Shown: one piece after another, positions 61,254 through 64,000 of the stretch
How the letters are laid out: each line of letters starts with the position of its first letter
How positions within the stretch are numbered: position 1 is the first letter of the stretch
The notes under the pieces: generated by a model
Told to the model about the DNA's origin: nothing
Databases searched by the model: none
The model's input: only the letters and a program-made list of their open reading frames with translations
NCBI GenBank assembly: GCA_040386155.1
Contig: JAZKFZ010000005.1
Location: 248,001-312,000, forward strand
DNA: 64,000 nucleotides
Direction: 5' to 3'
Source: M0103 sp040386155
GTDB taxonomy: Bacteria > Bacteroidota > Bacteroidia > Flavobacteriales_D > Crocinitomicaceae
Made by a program: the position numbers and the translations under genes

Positions 61254-62273
61254 ATGTATAAAAAAATGACTTTGAATCAACTATATCTTTCGATATTAAT
61301 TCTTGCTTCATTGCAGTCTTGCACCTACAACCCTCTTGATGTAGATGCCTCTAGTATAAAGGTGAAAACAAATTTCATTAACCTCGATTCTATCTTTCGT
61401 TCGTCAGATTCAAGTCAATTAATGAATTATCACCATAAATTACAGTTTGAAATTAGTGAGATTTACGATTATCAATTGGGGTATTGCTTGGGACTTCGTA
61501 CAAAATCAGACACTACTTTTTACAATGGTATTCAACAGTTTTTAAAGGATGATTACATCAAAAATGTTGAGCTTGAAATCAGTAAGCAGTTTAAAAATCT
61601 TTTGCAGCAGAAAGAGAACATCATTGATGGGTTTCGTCATCTAAAATTTCATTTGAAGGATATAAAAATCCCTGAGCATATTGTCTTTATGAATTCGTTT
61701 TTTGCAGCAAACACCTTTGTAACGGAAAAAGAAATCGGCATTGGTTTGGAGCGTTATCTAGGCGCAAAAACGCAAGTAATTCAACAATTGCCACCTGATC
61801 AGTTTTTTGAATGGATGAAAGCAGGTCTCGATAAAAAGTACTTGGAACGAGATGCGCTTTGTGCCTGGATTATGACGCACTGTGTTGATGAAGCCAAAGG
61901 AAATTTGGCAGAACACATTATTCAATGGGGCAAGATTTTATACTTGACAAAAGCAGCTTTTCCAGAGAAAACAGATGCTGAAATTTTACGTTACACAGAC
62001 GAAGATTTTACATGGGCCATTAACAATGAAGCACAAGTTTGGGAGTATTTAGTGAAAGATAAAATCCTTTTCAAGCTCAATGAACAAGTGATTATGAATT
62101 TCATAAAAGAAGGGCCATTCACCCCCGGATTACCCGAAGAAGGGCCAGACAGACTTGGGCAATTCATGGGTCTGCGAATGATTCAAAAATACATGGAGAT
62201 CAAAAAAATTTCAGTAGCAGAAATGACGAAATTGTCATACACCGAAATATTATCAGAATACGAAATCGAATAA
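61254..62273 (+). CDS. gldB: Gliding motility lipoprotein GldB
   Basis: Lipoprotein required in flavobacteria for gliding and associated with the T9SS machinery. The 339-residue protein has a signal peptide ending LASLQSC. Features include INLDSIFRSSD near the N-terminus, the IGLERYLGAKTQ block and the WDW-like AQVWEYLVKDKILF with GPFTPGLPEEGPDRLGQFMG, which match GldB homologs. The next gene is gldC, as in known gliding bacteria. The ATG at 61266 is an alternative start. Confidence 0.88.
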   Translation: MYKKMTLNQLYLSILILASLQSCTYNPLDVDASSIKVKTNFINLDSIFRSSDSSQLMNYHHKLQFEISEIYDYQLGYCLGLRTKSDTTFYNGIQQFLKDDYIKNVELEISKQFKNLLQQKENIIDGFRHLKFHLKDIKIPEHIVFMNSFFAANTFVTEKEIGIGLERYLGAKTQVIQQLPPDQFFEWMKAGLDKKYLERDALCAWIMTHCVDEAKGNLAEHIIQWGKILYLTKAAFPEKTDAEILRYTDEDFTWAINNEAQVWEYLVKDKILFKLNEQVIMNFIKEGPFTPGLPEEGPDRLGQFMGLRMIQKYMEIKKISVAEMTKLSYTEILSEYEIE

Positions 62274-62274
62274 A

Positions 62275-62622
62275 ATGGAAGATAAAATAACACGCACTTC
62301 AGAAATCTCAATTAAAGTAGGACTCAACGAAAACAATTTACCAGTTGCCATGAAATGGTCGGCAGAAGATGGTAATGTTGAAAATGCTCCCGCTTCAGCT
62401 TTTCTACTTTCTCTTTGGGATCAAAAGGAAAAAAACACTATGAAAATTGACCTTTGGACGAAAGATCTAAGTGTGGAAGAGATGAAACAATTTGTGCATC
62501 AATCACTTTTGACGATCGCAGATACTTTTGAAAAAGCAACAGGTGAAAAAAACATGGCGGAAGATTTGAGAGATTACTGCTACCACTTTGCTGACAAGAT
62601 GAACATCTTACCTGAACAATAA
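62275..62622 (+). CDS. gldC: Gliding motility protein GldC
   Basis: A 115-residue soluble protein. ISIKVGLNENNLPVAMKWSA, SAFLLSLWDQKEKNTMKIDLW and ADTFEKATG are the family blocks. GldC is not essential for gliding in studied species but lies next to gldB, as here (1 base apart). It has no signal peptide, so it is cytoplasmic. It may support GldB or act in protein homeostasis; this is unknown. Confidence 0.9.
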   Translation: MEDKITRTSEISIKVGLNENNLPVAMKWSAEDGNVENAPASAFLLSLWDQKEKNTMKIDLWTKDLSVEEMKQFVHQSLLTIADTFEKATGEKNMAEDLRDYCYHFADKMNILPEQ

Positions 62623-62630
62623 GTTGACTA

Positions 62631-63428
62631 ATGAAAGGCACGCTTCATAAAATGCGCACTGAGCTACGAGAACAAGTTCAGTATTTTTTAACATTTGGAG
62701 TACAAGAAGTCTTGCTCAACGATTTCATTGGAAAGGAAATTTCCCTTGTTCACACGGGTGCTATTTTTTGTGAAAATTGCGGCAAGAAAGTAACGAAAAC
62801 TTTGATGGATGGATTGTGCTTTCCGTGTTTCCAATCAAGTGCGCAAGGTGCTGAGTGTATCCTTCGACCAGAGCTTTGTCGTGCACATCTGGGTGAAGGT
62901 CGAGACATTGAATGGGAAGAGCGAAATCACAATCAGCCACACGTGGTCTATTTGGCAGCTTCAGACATTGTAAAAGTTGGGGTTACGAGAAGCTCACAAA
63001 TGCCATTTCGTTGGATTGATCAAGGAGCATCTTCAGCGATTATTCTTGCAGAAACACCGAATCGATACGAAGCAGGGAAACTGGAAGTGGAATTAAAATC
63101 TTTTTTTTCTGACAAAACCAATTGGCAGCGAATGCTTAAAAATGAGCTTGATGATACGATTGATCTTGAAAATGAAAAATGGTCAGTTCATGAGCAACTC
63201 CCTGCTGATTTAACTGAGTTTTTCTCGGAGAATGACACAATCACCACTATCAATTATCCTGTATTGCAGTTTCCTGAAAAAGTAAAAAGTCTATCTTTTG
63301 ATAAAGAAAAAGTAATTGAAGGAAAACTTTCAGGTATTAAAGGTCAGTACTTGCTATTTGAAGACGGACCTGTGGTGAATATCCGTAAGCACGCTGGCTA
63401 TGAAATTGAAATATCGGTGAAAAATTAA
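62631..63428 (+). CDS. DUF2797 protein with zinc ribbon and GIY-YIG-like segment
   Basis: A 265-residue cytoplasmic protein. A CENCGKK...CFPCF zinc ribbon is near residues 48-71. VVYLAASDIVKVGVTRSSQMP further on resembles the start of a GIY-YIG-type fold, where the second strand carries V-x-K-V-G-x-T-R. This is the pattern of DUF2797. The full nuclease residue set cannot be confirmed by eye, so nuclease activity is only possible. The C-terminal ~80 residues contain FDKEKVIEGKLSGIKGQYLLF, an OB-like or Tudor-like tail. It follows gldC by 8 bases. Confidence 0.83.
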   Translation: MKGTLHKMRTELREQVQYFLTFGVQEVLLNDFIGKEISLVHTGAIFCENCGKKVTKTLMDGLCFPCFQSSAQGAECILRPELCRAHLGEGRDIEWEERNHNQPHVVYLAASDIVKVGVTRSSQMPFRWIDQGASSAIILAETPNRYEAGKLEVELKSFFSDKTNWQRMLKNELDDTIDLENEKWSVHEQLPADLTEFFSENDTITTINYPVLQFPEKVKSLSFDKEKVIEGKLSGIKGQYLLFEDGPVVNIRKHAGYEIEISVKN

Positions 63429-63433
63429 TCGGC

Positions 63434-63871
63434 ATGAAAAAACTTCAAGTAGCAAAAATTATGATGTTAGTTGCCGTTGTTTTACAGGCAATCAGTTTAT
63501 TTTTACCGTATAATGTCAAAATTGATACTTGGGATCAAACATTTGAGAAAACCTACGATTCTGGATTTGATATTATTCTTCCACCAATAGCCCTCGCTTT
63601 ATTTATTGTATTGACAACGTTGTTCTTTATAAAGCATTCACTTGTGACTAAAATAATCGCAGTTCTTCTTACTGCATTTCTAATTTTTCCGGGATCGCTT
63701 TACGTCTATTTTGTTACCATATTTTGCTTTTGTCAATCGCGTTTAAACTTTGGTTTTTATCTGTACGCTGTGGCAATGCTTCTTATTATTTTTGCTGCAA
63801 TCTTGAAAACAATCACCCGATTACAGAACAAAAATAAACCAGATGCTGAACTGCTCGACAGTTCATTTTAA
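63434..63871 (+). CDS. Four-helix membrane protein, unknown
   Basis: A 145-residue protein with four hydrophobic segments (about residues 7-26, 49-68, 72-93 and 104-125) and a polar loop (NVKIDTWDQTFEKTYDSGF) after the first. A run of C and F (FCFCQSR) lies between helices 3 and 4. I do not recognise the family. It starts 5 bases after the DUF2797 gene and is the last gene of the gldB operon as seen here. Confidence 0.7.
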   Translation: MKKLQVAKIMMLVAVVLQAISLFLPYNVKIDTWDQTFEKTYDSGFDIILPPIALALFIVLTTLFFIKHSLVTKIIAVLLTAFLIFPGSLYVYFVTIFCFCQSRLNFGFYLYAVAMLLIIFAAILKTITRLQNKNKPDAELLDSSF

Positions 63872-64000
63872 TTGAGTAAAAAACAAGCTATCTTCGGATA
63901 AGATAAAATTCGTCGCTTTGCGGCCTCTAAAGATTTCGACAACTATCTAGATTAAAACTGACGTTCTGCAACAAAATTAAAAAAAGCACTTTCGGTAAGT

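Noticed and set aside
63872..64000. Last 129 bases as the beginning of another gene
   Set aside because: No convincing start, frame or RNA structure is visible before the window ends.

Overview
The window comes from the chromosome of a Bacteroidota bacterium, most likely a Flavobacteriales member (Crocinitomicaceae/Fluviicola-like is my guess, not demonstrated). The evidence is a TonB-dependent receptor paired with a DUF4249 lipoprotein, secreted proteins with type IX secretion (T9SS) sorting domains, a PorP/SprF protein, gliding proteins GldB and GldC, and AT-rich DNA. Many genes also carry the Bacteroidota -7 promoter box TAnnTTTG a few to about 40 bases before the start codon. No integrase, transposase, phage gene or CRISPR array is visible. 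Most of the window is ordinary core chromosome.

Layout. 1-6.2 kb (+): a 5'-truncated TonB receptor, a DUF4249 lipoprotein, a prolyl oligopeptidase, a tiny membrane protein and an outer-membrane barrel-like protein. 6.2-13.6 kb (-): a serine hydrolase, HldD, a deoxynucleoside kinase, an unknown exported protein, a GH3-family protein, a 32-residue membrane peptide candidate, a Bax-inhibitor-1 protein, FolE and a 6-pyruvoyl-tetrahydropterin-synthase-like protein. 13.7-18.5 kb (+): TlyA, a small T9SS cargo protein, then sufS-sufE-DUF59-fabF as one operon. 18.7-30.2 kb (-): an exported TPR-CHAT protein, UvrA, and a tightly packed exopolysaccharide operon (GT4 glycosyltransferase, Wza-like, Wzc-like, RmlC, WecA-like). 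30.3-38.9 kb: DacB and Ddl convergent with overlapping 3' ends, a large HYR-repeat adhesin-like T9SS cargo with its PorP/SprF partner, and a PlsC-type acyltransferase. 39-45.6 kb: a secreted M14 carboxypeptidase, SppA, a barrel protein and trigger factor.

45.6-46.1 kb holds the most unusual stretch. A tRNA-Leu(UAG) gene is followed by an 82-bp tandem array. Each unit contains a degenerate copy of the tRNA 5' half, interrupted in the D-loop by a perfect 18-bp palindrome. A 100-N assembly gap sits inside this array.

46.1-64 kb: a secreted phosphatase cluster (purple acid phosphatase, glycine-rich T9SS cargo, PhoD), a flavin reductase with a DUF3127 protein ending in an SSB-like acidic tail, a GT2 glycosyltransferase and flippase-like pair, RuvC, a 2Fe-2S ferredoxin, a barrel/M48 protease pair, an EI24 protein, NadE and a barrel protein, and divergently gldB-gldC-DUF2797-membrane protein.

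Recurring themes are envelope construction (LPS heptose, exopolysaccharide, peptidoglycan D-Ala-D-Ala chemistry, phospholipid acylation) and T9SS export of degradative enzymes. Short stem-loops with T-runs separate most converging units.
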